Source: Larix kaempferi
Lineage: Eukaryota; Streptophyta; Pinopsida; Pinales; Pinaceae
NCBI GenBank assembly: GCA_027924585.1
Contig: BSBM01000606.1
Coordinates: 11,165,501 to 11,229,500 of the forward strand
DNA: 64,000 bases
Direction of reading: 5' to 3'
The notes below the pieces were generated by a model, which saw only the letters and a program-made list of their open reading frames with translations, had not been told where the DNA came from and did no database searches. The position numbers and the translations under genes are program-made. Each line of letters opens with the position of its first letter. The first letter of the stretch is position 1. Below, one piece after another: positions 46,658 to 58,369 of this stretch.

Positions 46658-48540
46658 ATGGACCTGGGTCCTAATCCGGTACAGGGGGAATCTTCGAGGG
46701 GGTGTGGTCAGAATACTGATGAGATGTAGATTTGGGCAGAAGCTGGGGTTTTGAAGTTAGATGCAGAATACCGGAACATGTGGAAGGCACGTGCCTCACA
46801 TGCCGCTCCAGCCATTGGGGGGACCATTCCACATACCACTTGTCTGATGGGGTAGGAATCCTTACATGCAAAGTCCGATGATACTGTTGATCTTAGGGTT
46901 TCTGAGGAAGGTTCAACTATACCCGTCACGATTCCGACTGGGGTACCTAACAGACCTCAGGGTCATCAGCCACATAGGGTCCCTCATGGGTCGGTTACTT
47001 ATTGTAAGGGCAAAAAACTAAGACTCCGTGGTCAGGGAAGTGATTTAGTCATGGACCGTTTCTCGCGATTAGAAGGTATTGCTGCACTTTCTACCAAAGC
47101 CCTGGTAGGAAAATTTCCATATGGAGTCATGCATCCCAAGGACATTGATAGATGGGTTTCTTCGACTTGGGCCAAGATCATTGGCTACAGACCGGAGATC
47201 TATATACTGAGTCGAGGCTGGTATCTGTTCTATTTTTGCCTTGAAGAACATACATCCATTACCCTCGATGGAATCTGGATCAAAGGCAATGGAGTTTGAT
47301 GCTGAAAAGATGGATGTTGGGTTTTAACCATGCTCGGGAGAAGATCCGTTTTAGGCACCTGTGGGTACTACTTCCGGACCTCCCATTGGAATTATGGCTT
47401 AAAAAAGCATTTATTGCTTTGGCTAATCACTTGGGTAGGTTTCTTCACATTAAGGATGAGACCCTACAGGGGATGGATCGCCGTGTGGGGCGGGTTCTTG
47501 TTGAAATTGATATGTCTTTGGGTCTCTTCGAATCCTTGAATATTTGTTGCCGTGGACGCCATTATACTCAGCTATTGGACTACTAGGGTGTCCCATTTAG
47601 ATGTTCTAAGTGTAAGGCAATTAGACATCTATGGTATGAGTTCTCGAATTCGGGATTGGGATCGGATCCGGACTTGGCTGAGGAGACCCAGGGATGGACT
47701 TCTGATGCTAACTCGGCATCTTATGGGGATAATGAAGCTCCGATCCCTTTTCCTTATTCGCCATTGGCATCGACATCATCGGTGACTGAATCTTCGACGA
47801 TTATGGGTAAGTTGTCAAGGCTTGAACCTTCTTTGTCTGCCACCTTTACAAATGAGGATAAGATTTTTCTGTCTGATCTAGATGCTAAGGGGGTTCGTAT
47901 TGGTGAGGGTTTCATCGGGGGGCCATCTACTTTTTATTTGGGAATTTCATCTCTGGATGCTCCCCCAATTGTTGGTTCGGATCAAATTGTTCCTCCTCCT
48001 CCTGTCATGGATCCTGTTCGTTCATTGGATATAAGTCCTCCACTGGTCTCGGTGGATCATTGTAATGATGTCCCTCCTTCCTCTCCGATGTTATTAATGG
48101 CTACTGAATTTCCTCCACTGGGGACATCTTCGGGGGTTGATAGACTGGGTTCCGACTTGGCTATTACAGGGGTATCTTTGGGGGTGGTTGGGTTGGATAA
48201 GGGCGCCCTACTAAATTAGGTTGGCCCCTCATTTGCGTCGGTCGTTCGGGCACATGACCCACTTACAACATACTGTGCAAATGTTCCATTGGAAGGGGAC
48301 CATTTGGGACAGGCACAACTCTGTTTGCCATTGGAGGAGGGGTTAACAATCAGAGGTGCCCGAAAACGGGGTATCTCCCAATTATCTCCGATAAAGACTC
48401 GGAGTGCGAAGAAGTTGATTCCTCCGTCCCCGGCTGCTGTCCACTCTGTGGATCAAGCATCTATCTCCACATCGGTTGGTGCTTCGGTATCTACTCGGGT
48501 ACTTAGAGGCATGAAAGCCCTGGCCAGGGTTAAAAAATGA
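46658..48540 (+). pseudogene. LINE B ORF1 (DUF4283-like)
   Basis: Start ATG at 46658 (MDLGPNPVQGESSRG) is in frame with 47051-47299 (FSRLEGIAALSTKALVGKFP, WAKIIGYRPEIYILSRGWYL). A frameshift near 47296 leads to a second frame that runs to 48540 with LWVLLPDLPLELWLKKAFIA and the knuckle FRCSKCKAIRHLWYEF, whose last cysteine is Phe. The C-terminal half is a proline/serine-rich linker. All four internal stops noted (near 46726, 46853, 47583 and 48217) are TAG. ORF1 binds the element RNA. It ends TGA, overlapping the ORF2 ATG as ATGA. Confidence 0.82.
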
Positions 48541-49346
48541 AGATTCTATCATTAAATATTCGAGGGATTGGGGGCCCTCTGAAAATATTAGCCCTTAAAG
48601 GTTTGCTTGATTCTTGTTCTCCGGATATTGTCTTTCTACAAGAAACTATGGTCTCTGCGACTCGGGCCAAAGATTATTTTCAGGGTATTCATTTAGATTG
48701 GGTCATATGTTCGACTCAATGAGTTGGTTTGTCGGGGGGCTTACTATTGGCTTGGAACCCCCTGCACTCTCAACTCCAAGCTTTTAGTAATAAGTTGGGT
48801 ATTCTCCTGGAGGGTCATATTCGAGGTTTTTCAGATACGATCCACCTTTTCAATATATATGGGTCATATGCTGATCGGAGACCATTCTGGGAATCTCCTA
48901 AACTAGATGGTTTATTGGCGCTGGAAAATTTATTGATGGCAGGTGATTTTAACTTGACCCTATCTTCATCCGAATCCTCGGGTTGTTTCACTCGTTATGA
49001 TCCATTATGCTCTTTTTTCTATGAGTTTTTCGTTGATCTGGGACTCAGTGATATTTTTCCCATTCCATTGGGTCCAACATGGTGCAATGGTAGGAGGGGG
49101 GATGCAAAAATATCAAAACGACTAGACCGGTACTTGATGGCCGACAATATTATGCAGGAAGCCTTTAGATTTCACACTTGGTCATTGTCCTCGACCATTT
49201 CAGATCATTTGCCCATTATTTTGGATTTGGAATTTTCCGGTGATCAGATTCCTCTCCCTTTTAAATTTAATCATTCTTTCCTGCAGTTAGAGGACTTTAA
49301 AACTTTTATTCGTTCTGAATGGTGTGGTTTCCAGGTGCAGGGTATT
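48537..49346 (+). pseudogene. LINE B ORF2 endonuclease
   Basis: Starts MKILSLNIRGIGG, the standard plant L1 ORF2 opening. Further motifs: DIVFLQETMVSATRA, LSGGLLLAWN, FNIYGSYADR, LLMAGDFNLTLS, KRLDRYLMAD and ISDHLPIILD (catalytic SDH). A single in-frame TGA lies at 48719-48721; otherwise the frame is open to the Copia insertion at 49347. The reading frame resumes past 56671. The enzyme nicks the target DNA. Confidence 0.88.
49342..49346. repeat. Copia A target duplication, left (GTATT)
   Basis: Identical to 56672-56676. Confidence 0.95.
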
Positions 49347-49955
49347 TGTTAAATTTTCAGTATTAAATCACAATACTATAGGATCTTTGCTGAGAGAATA
49401 ACATCTACAGTATTTCAATGCATGACAATCATAATATGACACGCATCACAAGCATCACAAGAATCAAAAGCATAGAGACAAGAGACACAGAGTTTCCGTG
49501 GGGAAAACCCTAAGGTGAAAAACCCCACAACTTCCTCAGAGATAGAGAGAGCAATGGCTCAACCAAAATACAACCAAATAACACTGAGATAGTCTCCTAG
49601 CAGATGATCCTCCTCCTCCTCACTAGTGCGCTACTTTTCAGAGAGAGAAATAGTTGCTTTTCCGAGTGAGTAAAATAGAGATCTCCTATCTCTATTTATA
49701 CTCACCTTTTTTCCCAGTGACCTACTGGGGCCGACTTGTCTACTTGAGTACATCCACATTATAATATATATTAATCAGGGCCGACCCCATATGGTGGTCT
49801 AATAACCCATCGGCAAGTACACACACTTACGACACTTGTCAATCCACATGACGACACTTCCTTATAGAGGAATAACACATCTCTTATAAGGGTACAATAA
49901 ATATATATAAAAATATACAGATGAAATACATTCCGAAGTTACATATACATCAACA
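49347..49955 (-). mobile_element. Copia A 3' LTR
   Basis: 609 bp, on the minus strand TGTTGATGTATATG to AAAATTTAACA. Contains a TATA-like TATAAATAG (minus strand) at 49692-49700. Confidence 0.95.
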
Positions 49956-49967
49956 CTCCCTCTTAAC
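49956..49967 (-). other. Polypurine tract, Copia A
   Basis: On the minus strand GTTAAGAGGGAG directly before the 3' LTR. Primes plus-strand DNA synthesis. Confidence 0.8.
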
Positions 49968-50198
49968 TAGGAAGGTATTTCTCGACACAGATCTGCTAAA
50001 CAAGTCTTCTTCTCTGGATCATCGTCATCGATGCATCCGCACTGCTGCTGCTATCTCATCCAATCTCTGTCTCTACTCGTCATAGGAAGTTCTACAGAGC
50101 CAGTCCTTTTTCATACTGGATGTAGGCCCACCACCTGCAGGTCTTCGTCATCACTGGCCATACTGTGGAATCCTCAGGACTTATTACATGCGTCACAA

Positions 50199-50780
50199 AA
50201 CCTCGAAAGAGCATCCCAGGCTGTTACGAGCACACAGCTCTACCTATAGGATCTCCCAGGGCACTATTACATGTGACCCCACCACAAAACCTCGCAAGAG
50301 CATCTCAAGATGTTACGGGTACACAACTCCGACCTGAAATCTCCTAGGGCGCTATTACATGTGGTCCACCACAAAACCTCGCAAGAGCATCTCAGGATGT
50401 TACGGGTACACAACTCCGACCTGAAATCTCCCAGGGCGCTATTACATGTGGTCATGGAAAAACCTCGCAAGCGCATCCCAAGACTGATTACGGGCACACA
50501 GCCCAACCTATCGGATCTCCCAGGGCACTATTACATGCCATAGGACAAAACCTCGCAAGAGCATCTGCCAGATATCCCAGGGCGCTATTACATGCCATAG
50601 GAAAAACCTCGAAAGACTATCTGCAGATCTCCCAGGGCGCTATTACATGTCCTCCCAGAGCAAAACCTCGAAAGAGCATTTGCCAGATGTACCAGGGCAC
50701 CGATATTACATGCCATAGGCAAAACCTCGAAAGACCATCTGCAAATCTCCCAGGGGGCTATTACATGCTCATCTGCACAA
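50199..50780 (-). repeat. Tandem repeat array 1 in Copia A 3' region
   Basis: Eight units beginning (plus strand) with 'aaaacctcg' at about 50199, 50285, 50373, 50457, 50544, 50602, 50662 and 50720: four of about 86 bp, then four of about 58 bp. Shared core 'tctcccagggcgctattaca'. Not coding in any consistent frame. Confidence 0.9.
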
Positions 50781-50837
50781 CCTGATCCACGGCCATAGAG
50801 TATCAACCTGATACTTACCATACATCATCCTGATGTA

Positions 50838-51027
50838 TCCATGATCATCCTGATCATCATCACTACAACGTCCTGCTGCATGTCATCTGGAGCAACATCC
50901 TGAAGCTCATCATCCATGATCATCCTGATCATCACAGCAACATCCTGCTGCATATCATCTGGAGCAACATCCTGAAGCTCGTCATCCATGATCATCCTGA
51001 TCATCACTGCAACATCCTGCTGCATAC
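50838..51027 (-). repeat. Tandem repeat array 2 in Copia A 3' region
   Basis: Nearly three units of 72-74 bp starting 'tccatgatcatcctgatcat' at 50838, 50912 and 50984, with 'aacatcctgctgcat' in each. Confidence 0.9.
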
Positions 51028-51029
51028 CA

Positions 51030-51350
51030 AGTATCTACCTAATACATATCATCATACATGATCCTCCTGATCATACAATGTATCCACCTGATACAAATAC
51101 AAATACATGATACATATCACCATACATGATGCTCCTGATCATACAATGTATCCACCTGATACATATACAGATACAAGGTCCAAGCATCCAACAAGATGCA
51201 TATACAAAATACATACACATGATCCAACTGATCATATCCAGCATCCAACATGATGCGTACATACATACATAAAAATGATCCAACTGATCATATCCAGCAT
51301 CCAACATGATGCGTACATACATACATAAAAATGATCCAACTGATCATATG
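51030..51350 (-). repeat. Tandem repeat array 3 in Copia A 3' region
   Basis: Two ~72-bp units around 'atgatcctcctgatcatac' followed by 62-bp units around 'atgatccaactgatcatatc' (51224-51345). The shared 'ctgatcat' core links it to array 2. Confidence 0.85.
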
Positions 51351-51462
51351 CAGGCAGAAACTAGAACATCATCCTGATGCTCATCATCCAGCACTTACAT
51401 CCACAGCCATGTGAAGGATCCTCCTTCCAACATGCTTGGAATGGCTTCAGCAAATGTGTCCA

Positions 51463-54400
51463 TCACTTCTTCCTCGAAGTGTCCTCGATCTGAAGAACGC
51501 CAAGCCTCTCTCTGAAGTACTCGAACTTCACCCTGGCTAGTGGCTTCGTCAGCACATCTGCAATCTGCTCGTCCATCGCAAGATACAGGAGCTTCACAGC
51601 TCCTCTCTACACCATATCCCTGATATAGTGATATTTGATCTCTATGTGTTTCGACCTGTCATGAAACACTGGGTTCTCAGACAGCTTCACACAACTCCGG
51701 TTATCACAGAAGATGGCAGTAGCCTCCAACGGGAGATCAAATAACTCAGACAGTAGCTTCCGTAGCCATACTGCCTCACAACTAGCTGAACAGGCTGCAA
51801 CATACTCTGCCTCAGCTGTACTCAGTGCTACGTAGGACTGCTTCCTGCTAAACCAAGAGATCACACCTGATCCCATACTGAAGCAACACCCAGATGTGCT
51901 CTTCCTGTCTGCAGCACTGCCAACCCAATCTGAATCAACATAACCCTACAGGTTAAACTTTTGATTCGCCTCATACCTGAGCCCATAATCCACTGTACCC
52001 TTCAGGTACCTCAGAACATGCTTTACAGCAACCAGGTGAACGCTTCTTGGATCCGTCAGGAACTGGCTCAATGTGTTCACAGCAAAGCAAATGTCTGGTC
52101 TCGTGTTCGTCAGGTACATCAAGGACCCAATCATCTGACGATACATAGAGACATCAACTGGCTTAGATGAAGCATCACATAGAAGCTTCAGATTCGATGC
52201 CATCGGTGTGGCCATGGCCTTGCAATCCATCATCCTGAATCTCTTCAGGATATCTACTGTGTAGTTCCCTTGACCAAGGAAGATTCCACCTGCATTCTGC
52301 CACACCTCCATACCTAGGAAATAGTGCATCATTCCCAAATCTTTCATATCGAATTCAGCTGCAAGCTTCCTCTTAGTATCTACAATCAGTCTGTCATCTC
52401 CTGTCACAAATAGGTCATCAACATACAGAAGTAAAATCACTGGATTCCCTTCCTCAACCTTATAGTAAAGGTTGGAATCTGCTTTACTCTTGGTAAAGCC
52501 CAAGCTAGATAGAAAGTAGTCCATCCTACCATACCAAGTTCTGGGAACTTGCTTCAAGCCATAGAAGGCTTTCTTCAATCTGCATACATATGAATCCCTG
52601 TCATGTATTTCAAAGCCGAGTGGTTGTTCCACATATACTTCCTCTTCTACTACACCATTCAGGAAGGCAGTCTTGACATCCATCTGGTGTATTTTCCATT
52701 TCATTGCTGCAGCCAGGGCAAGTACTGTTCTGATGGAAGTATATCTGGCTACAGGTGCAAAGGTTTCTTCATAATCTATTCCCTCTTTCTGAGAGAATCC
52801 TCGGGCTACGAATCTTGCTTTGTACTTCTCCACGCTGCCATCTGCAGCATGCTTGATTTTGTAGATCCATTTTGAAGTCACAACAGACTTCTCTTTAGGT
52901 CTTGGGACAACATCCCAAACATCATTCTTCATTATTGATTGGTATTCCTCGATCATAGCATCCTTCCATTCTTTCTTTCCCGCTGCCTCTTCATAACTGG
53001 AAGGCTTTTTGTTCATGATGTCACAGAGTAAAGCAACATAACTGGTGTGTGATCTGGTTCTCTTCTTTGCTCTGTGTTCTTCTTCTGGAATGCCAAATAT
53101 TTCTGCATCATGAATGAGCTCTCTATCCCATACAGGTTTCCTCTTGTGAGAGTTATCCTCACGGGGTGGATCTACAGGTTCTTGTGGATCTTCAAACTCA
53201 CGAACAACTTCTTGAACTGCTTCAGTCATGGTAGTGTCCTGAAATCTTGTTTCCTTAGGTTCTTCATAAACTTCGGTAGGTGCCTTCCTTGATTTGATGA
53301 ATGCTGAGTTTTCATCAAATGTTACATCCCTGCTAGCATCAATTTTCTTGAACCCTGGAAAGTATATTCTGTAAGCCTTCGAGCTTTCACTATATCCCAC
53401 AAAGATGCCCTTATTTCCTGAAGGATCTAGTTTAGTCCTCTTCTCTTTTGGGACATGAGTATATACTGGACAACCGAATATTCTGAGATGGTTGACTTCA
53501 GGTTTCTTAGCAGAAAAGACCTCTTCTGGTGTCTTGTTGTCCAATATCTTGTGGGGTGTTCTGTTCTGCACATATACAGCTGTTCTAGCTGCTTCTGCCC
53601 ATAGATGCATAGGAAGATCCTGGTCATGCAACATTTCCCTTGCTGCTTCCATGATAGTTCTGTTCTTCCTTTCTGCAACTCCATTCTGTTGAGGATTATA
53701 AGGAGCAGTCAACTCCCTCTTAATCCCTGAATCACTGCAAAGCTTCTTGAAGTCATTTGAGGTGAATTCTCCACCATTGTCAGATCTGAATGTCTTGATT
53801 TTCTTGTCAGTTTGATTCTCCATCAAGGTTTTGAATTCCTTGAATTTATCAAGCACCTCATCTTTTCCCTTCAAGAAGTATACCCAAGTCTTCCTGGAGA
53901 AGTCATCAATAAATGATACATAGTAAACATACCCACTCAAGGAGCTGGATGACATAGGGCCACATACATCTGAGTGGATGATTTCCAGGATGTCTTTTGC
54001 CTTGCTTTCACTGCTTGGGAAATCCTTCTTAATGTTCTTACCTTTTGCACATCCTTTGCAAACACCTTCATGTTTGGTCTTGATTTCAGGAAGACCCTCT
54101 ACAGCCTTGCTTGCAATTGGAAGTGCTCTATAGTGCATGTGAGCAAGTCTTCTATGCCAAAGTTCACTTGGCTCCATGGATTCATGTACCATGGCATGTT
54201 CAGGTTGACCCTTTAATTTATACAGTCCTCCCTCTTGCTCTCCAATCACTACTGCATCATCTATGGTCTTTCCCTTTGGCCACATTAGTACTTGGCCATC
54301 AACAAATGCAACCCTCATACCTTTTGCATCTAAAGCAGAGATGGAGAGTAAGTTCTTCTTGAGCCCAGGTACATAGAGGACTTCCTTCATCTTCAGAGAT

Positions 54401-55488
54401 TTTCCAGAATCTAGGTTGTAAGAGGCTTCACCACTTCCTTTGATTGGGTATTGATAATCATCCCCAAGTTTCACCTTATGGGGTGACTCATGTTCAGATA
54501 GGTTCACAAAGGATTCTTTAAACCCAGTCATGTGTTTGGAAGCCCCACTATCAATCAACCAATCATTACATCCATGGGAGATGGTACCTGTAAGAGCAGA
54601 GATCAGAACATACTCTTCTTCACTTGATGAGACATCATCACTATCACTTTTTTCCCTAGCCTTCTTCTTTGGGGGTTCATCATCTTCGGCAGCATGAGCA
54701 TGAAATCTTCTTTTGCTGCCCTTCTTCTTCTTACTGAAGTTGTTGTTATTATCCCTTTTGTTCTTGGGACAATCCGAAGCATAGTGACCCTTCTCATTGC
54801 ATGTAAAGCATCTTAGGTCCTTCTTATGAGTTCTTTTGTGGTGAGAGTGATCCTTCTTGGTTTTGCTTCTTTTGGTGTGAGCTGCAAGGGCTTGATCTTC
54901 TCCTCCCATCTTTTCCTCACGAGCTATAAGTCTAGCTTCTTCTTGAGAACATTCTTCCCGAAGTCTATTGAAGGAGATCAACTTCTTCCTTGCACAAATT
55001 CCTTGAATAAAGGAATCCCATGACCTGGGAAGGCCATTTAGAGAAGTCATCACCACCTCACCATTCTCCACCATTTCATCTACTGCTTCTAATTGTTCCT
55101 TGATCTGAGAGACCCTTGAAAAGTAAGATTGAATGGTTTCTCCATTCTGAAACTTTACTGCTTTTAATTGGTTCCGCAGGGTCATCTTCTAATTTATGTT
55201 CTTTCCTTCAAATAGCTTGGTCAAGGATTCAAACATCTCCTTGGGTGTCTTGAGAGAAGACACATGGGGTATGAGATGGTCTTTGATAGAATCAGCAATG
55301 ATTCTCTTTGCCTTGACCAAGTTCTTCTTGTGCAATGCCTTGGCCTCTTCATCCTCTGGGATAGGGATGTCTTCTTTCACATATGAGTCCAACTCATTCT
55401 CTTCCAAGATTAGCCCAATCCTATACTTCCAGGCTCGGAAGTTATCAGCCCCTTCAAGCTTATCCTCAAGCTTGGTGTGGAGAGACAT
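51463..55488 (-). pseudogene. Copia A gag-pol polyprotein with three TAG stops
   Basis: One frame of 1342 codons from MSLHTKLEDKLEGADNFRAW (ATG at 55488; an upstream ATG at 55536 is in frame but extends beyond the family start) to TGA at 51463. In order: gag, CCHC knuckle [14 protein letters not shown], protease DSGAS, integrase HHCC (HRRLAHMHY...CKGC) and DD35E ([23 protein letters not shown]), RT ([23 protein letters not shown]) and RNase H (ALSTAEAEYVAA, FCDNRSCVKLSENPVF, VADVLTKPL-like end). Counting from the second methionine at 55185, these lie near residues 126-139, 212, 344-505 and 835-924. Stops are TAG at 55191-89, 51948-46 and 51609-07. All catalytic residues are present. It makes particle proteins and enzymes for element copying. 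Confidence 0.95.
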
Positions 55489-56050
55489 ATTTAAGAGTAC
55501 TTCAAATGGAAATAGAAAAGATTTAGGACTTACCACTTGAAGTGCTGAAAACTGGATCTGGTCCCGGATTAGGGTTTGTCAGAGAAACCCTAAAAATTCA
55601 AAATGTGAATTTCAAAATTCTGAAAGGATAGAAAGATGCGCCTTGGAGAGCTGATCAGCCTAGTACATTCAGAAATTGAGATCAGCAAAGTCTTGCCCTT
55701 CAAAATTGCCTTTTTGTCCTCTCGGGCTCACTAGGGAGAGCCCTGAATTAGGGTTTGAGTTTCCCGAAGATCTAATTAGCCAAAAATCTCGATCCAAAGC
55801 TCTAACCTTCGATTTTTGTAAGGAGCTTCCAGCTGTGCCTTCAGTTTCCAGAAATTCCTATTTTTGTGGAAACCCTAATTTTTAGGGCCAAATCTGAAAA
55901 TGCTCGGAACTGAATTCTGATTGGACAGATAGATGCGCCTTGATGAGTAGATCCAATCTACTATACTGAATTTCAAAAATCTGTGGCGAGAAACCCAATG
56001 AACAAGGAATACAAGCTTCCATCACTGCAAAATGTCTTCTTCTCAGTTAA
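55489..56050 (-). other. Copia A untranslated leader
   Basis: Between primer site and the gag start. A GTAAG sequence near 55530 (minus strand) resembles a splice donor but no matching acceptor is evident. Two near-copies of 'atagatgcgccttg' (plus strand near 55631 and 55930) occur. Confidence 0.6.
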
Positions 56051-56062
56051 GCTCTGATACCA
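56051..56062 (-). other. Primer-binding site, Copia A
   Basis: On the minus strand TGGTATCAGAGC, directly next to the 5' LTR; complementary to initiator-Met tRNA. Confidence 0.95.
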
Positions 56063-56671
56063 TGTTAAATTTTCAGTATTAAATCACAATACTATAGGAT
56101 CTTTGCTGAGAGAATAACATCTAAAGTATATCAATGCATGACAATCATAATATGACAAGCATCACAAGCATCACAAGAATCAAAAGCATAGAGACAAGAG
56201 ACACCGAGTTTCCATGGGGAAAACCCTAAGGTGAAAAACCCCACAACTTCCTCAGAGATAGAGAGAGCAATGGCTCAACCAAAATACAACCAAATAACAC
56301 TGAGATAGTCTCCTAGCAGATGATCCTCCTCCTCCTCACTAGTGCGCTACTTTTCAGAGAGAGAAATAGTTGCTTTTCCGAGTGAGTAAAATAGAGATCT
56401 CCTATCTCTATTTATAGTCACCTTTTTGCCCAGTGACCTACTAGGGCCGACTTGTCTACTTGAGTACATCCACATTATAATATATATTAATCAGGGCCAA
56501 CCCCATATGGTGGTCTAATAACCCATCGGCAAGTACACACACTTGCGACACTTGTCAATCCACATGACGACACTTCCTTATAGAGGAATAACACATCTCT
56601 TATAAGGGTACAATAAATATATATAAAAATATACAGATGAAATACATTCCGAAGTTACATATACATCAACA
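56063..56671 (-). mobile_element. Copia A 5' LTR
   Basis: 609 bp, equal in length to the 3' LTR. It holds the promoter that would drive the element. Confidence 0.95.
56408..56416 (-). promoter_or_regulatory. TATA box candidate in Copia A 5' LTR
   Basis: On the minus strand TATAAATAG. Placed in the middle of the 5' LTR and conserved in the 3' LTR. Confidence 0.55.
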
Positions 56672-56676
56672 GTATT
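56672..56676. repeat. Copia A target duplication, right (GTATT)
   Basis: Pairs with 49342-49346. Confidence 0.95.
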
Positions 56677-58330
56677 GACTCCCCATCGATGTGACTATCT
56701 CATAAACTAAGCCATCTTAAGATGGGTGTCAAAAAATGGGTGAGGCATCGTAAGAAGCTAGACAAATTGGAGATATTGGAGATAAATGGAGAGATCCTTA
56801 CACTTAACAGAGATAATATGAGTGATCCACTTGGGTAGGATTCTCTGTCGGCATTGGTGGTCTTGGAAGGAAGGCGCTTATTGATACTCAAAAGGGAGGA
56901 AGTTGCATGGTGCCTCAAGAGCAGGGCGTTGTGGGTCTCCTTGGGAGAAAACAACACAATTTTTTTTCATAAATTTGCTAATGGGCGCCACATTATAAAC
57001 TCCATTTGGAATCTAAAATTTGCCGCGGGGGAGGTTATTTCTTCTATACCTGATCTACATTATGCTGCAACTTCACATTTCAAGGATTATTACACTGAGC
57101 CTGGAACTACTTCATTGGGGTCTCAATTTAAAGTCATTAAAGAATACCCTCGTCTTTTTACTGAGCACGAGGGGAATGAATTTTTTTCCAGTCATTTTGC
57201 AGGAGATACAAGTTGTTCTTAAAGGTTTTGCCAAAGATAAAAGTCCGGGCCTAGATGGCTGGATCGCGGAACTATTTCTTACTTTTTCTGATATTATGGG
57301 CCAGGAGATTCTAGAGATGGTTGAAGAGTCTCATTTGCAGGGTGAGGTTACTGGTGCACTAAATGCCACCTTCTTGACTTTAATCCCTAAGGTGTCCAAA
57401 CCAGCCACCTTTATGGATTTTCATCTGATATCACTATGCAATATTGCCTATAAAATTATTTCAAAGGTCATTGCTTGTAGGATCAAACCAATTCTTTCTC
57501 GAGGCCTCTCTCTTGAACAGTATGGTTTCTTGGATAACCGTCAAATTCTTGACACGGTGGGGATTGCGCAGGAAGCAATGCATAGTATTAAAACTAGGGA
57601 CATGAAGCTTGTTATTCTACACCTTGATCTCATTAGGGAATATGATAATGTCAATTGGAACTTCTTAAGACTGGCCCTCATTCATATTGGCATTCCATGG
57701 GTGGCCATAAAGTGGATTATGGCTTGTATAACTTCGGTCAATTATTCAATTCTCATAAATGGCTGCCCTTCATAATTTGTCACAGCTTCCCGTGAACTCT
57801 GCCAGGGATGCCCTCTGTCTCCACTCCTCTTTTTAATTGTGATTGAGGGACTCAGTCACCTACTTCTTAAAGCTAAAGATGGCACTTCCATAACTGGTAT
57901 CCAGGTATCACCACATTACACAATCACTCATCAATTTTTTGTTGAGGATGTGATGCTTTTTGGTCTTGCAGATATATTCTCATGGGGTATGGTTTGGAAA
58001 ATCCTTCAGCTCTTTTTTCAATGCTCGGGTATGATTATAAACGAGGGGAAATTGAAACTGCTACAACACAATTTGGGTCACATTAAGCTATTGACCATTA
58101 AGAATCTCATACCCATTAATGCTGTGGACCTTATCAAGGGAACCAAATATCTAGGTGTTGTGGCCACAACAGATCCCATGCTTAGATGAAGCACGGGAGC
58201 CCCATTTTTTGAATAAATGTAAAGGTATTTGAGTGACTTGTCTCATAAATATCAGATTTTGGTTTCTACCTCTAAGATCCTTCATCCATGCTTTTGGTCC
58301 GCCTCTTTGACAAATTTTTCAATAAATTTT
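56677..58330 (+). pseudogene. LINE B reverse transcriptase
   Basis: Continues ORF2 past the Copia insertion. The linker 56854-57222 (WCLKSRALWVSLGENNTIFF, HKFANGRH) precedes RT; a frameshift near 57205 leads to 57020-57775 with FAKDKSPGLDGW, LNATFLTLIPKVSKPATFMD, ISLCNIAYKIISKVIACRIK and LDLIREYDNVNW (first catalytic Asp kept). After a stop, LCQGCPLSPLLFLI follows, and the polymerase box reads FVEDVMLFG: the usual FADD has lost its first Asp. Another stop ends the open part at 58189, then thumb-like text fades at 58330. Inactive. Confidence 0.88.
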
Positions 58331-58369
58331 CCAAGTGTTTTGTTCGGGAGAAAGATTAAATTTTGAGTA

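Larger units (their letters stand above)
49347..56671 (-). mobile_element. Structurally complete Ty1/Copia element (Copia A)
   Basis: 7325 bp on the minus strand with two 609-bp LTRs, perfect GTATT duplication, primer site, polypurine tract and one continuous gag-pol frame. LTRs differ at about ten positions by eye count (~1.6%), so it is the youngest large element in the window. It sits in ORF2 of LINE B. Three internal TAG codons are the only coding damage found. Between pol and the 3' LTR is an unusual 1.5 kb block of tandem repeats. It has gag and pol motifs of the tobacco Tnt1-like broad group; a precise lineage is not assigned. Confidence 0.97.
46293..58330 (+). mobile_element. L1-type LINE split by a Copia element (LINE B)
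   Basis: Plus-strand LINE: ORF1 (46658-48540), ORF2 endonuclease (48537-49346), then, after the Copia insertion, RT (56677-58330). It is a different family from LINE A by sequence, but has the same ORF layout and the same ATGA junction. The thumb, zf-RVT and RNase H parts and the poly(A) end are missing; sequence changes to a tandem repeat at about 58340. The 5' start is set where segment S similarity ends. No target duplication can be tested. Confidence 0.88.

Noticed and set aside
51071-51322. Open frame with repeated MYVRIMLDAGYDQL-like text
   Set aside because: Reading of a tandem repeat in the Copia A non-coding block; unit lengths are not consistently multiples of three.
50199-51350. 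CRISPR-like array
   Set aside because: Repeats are contiguous without unique spacers, and the genome is eukaryotic.
53427-53692. Open frames on both strands inside Copia A pol
   Set aside because: Shadows of the real minus-strand polyprotein frame.
55189-55191. Programmed TAG read-through between gag and pol
   Set aside because: The TAG lies early in gag, not at the gag-pol border, and two other TAGs occur in pol; decay is simpler.
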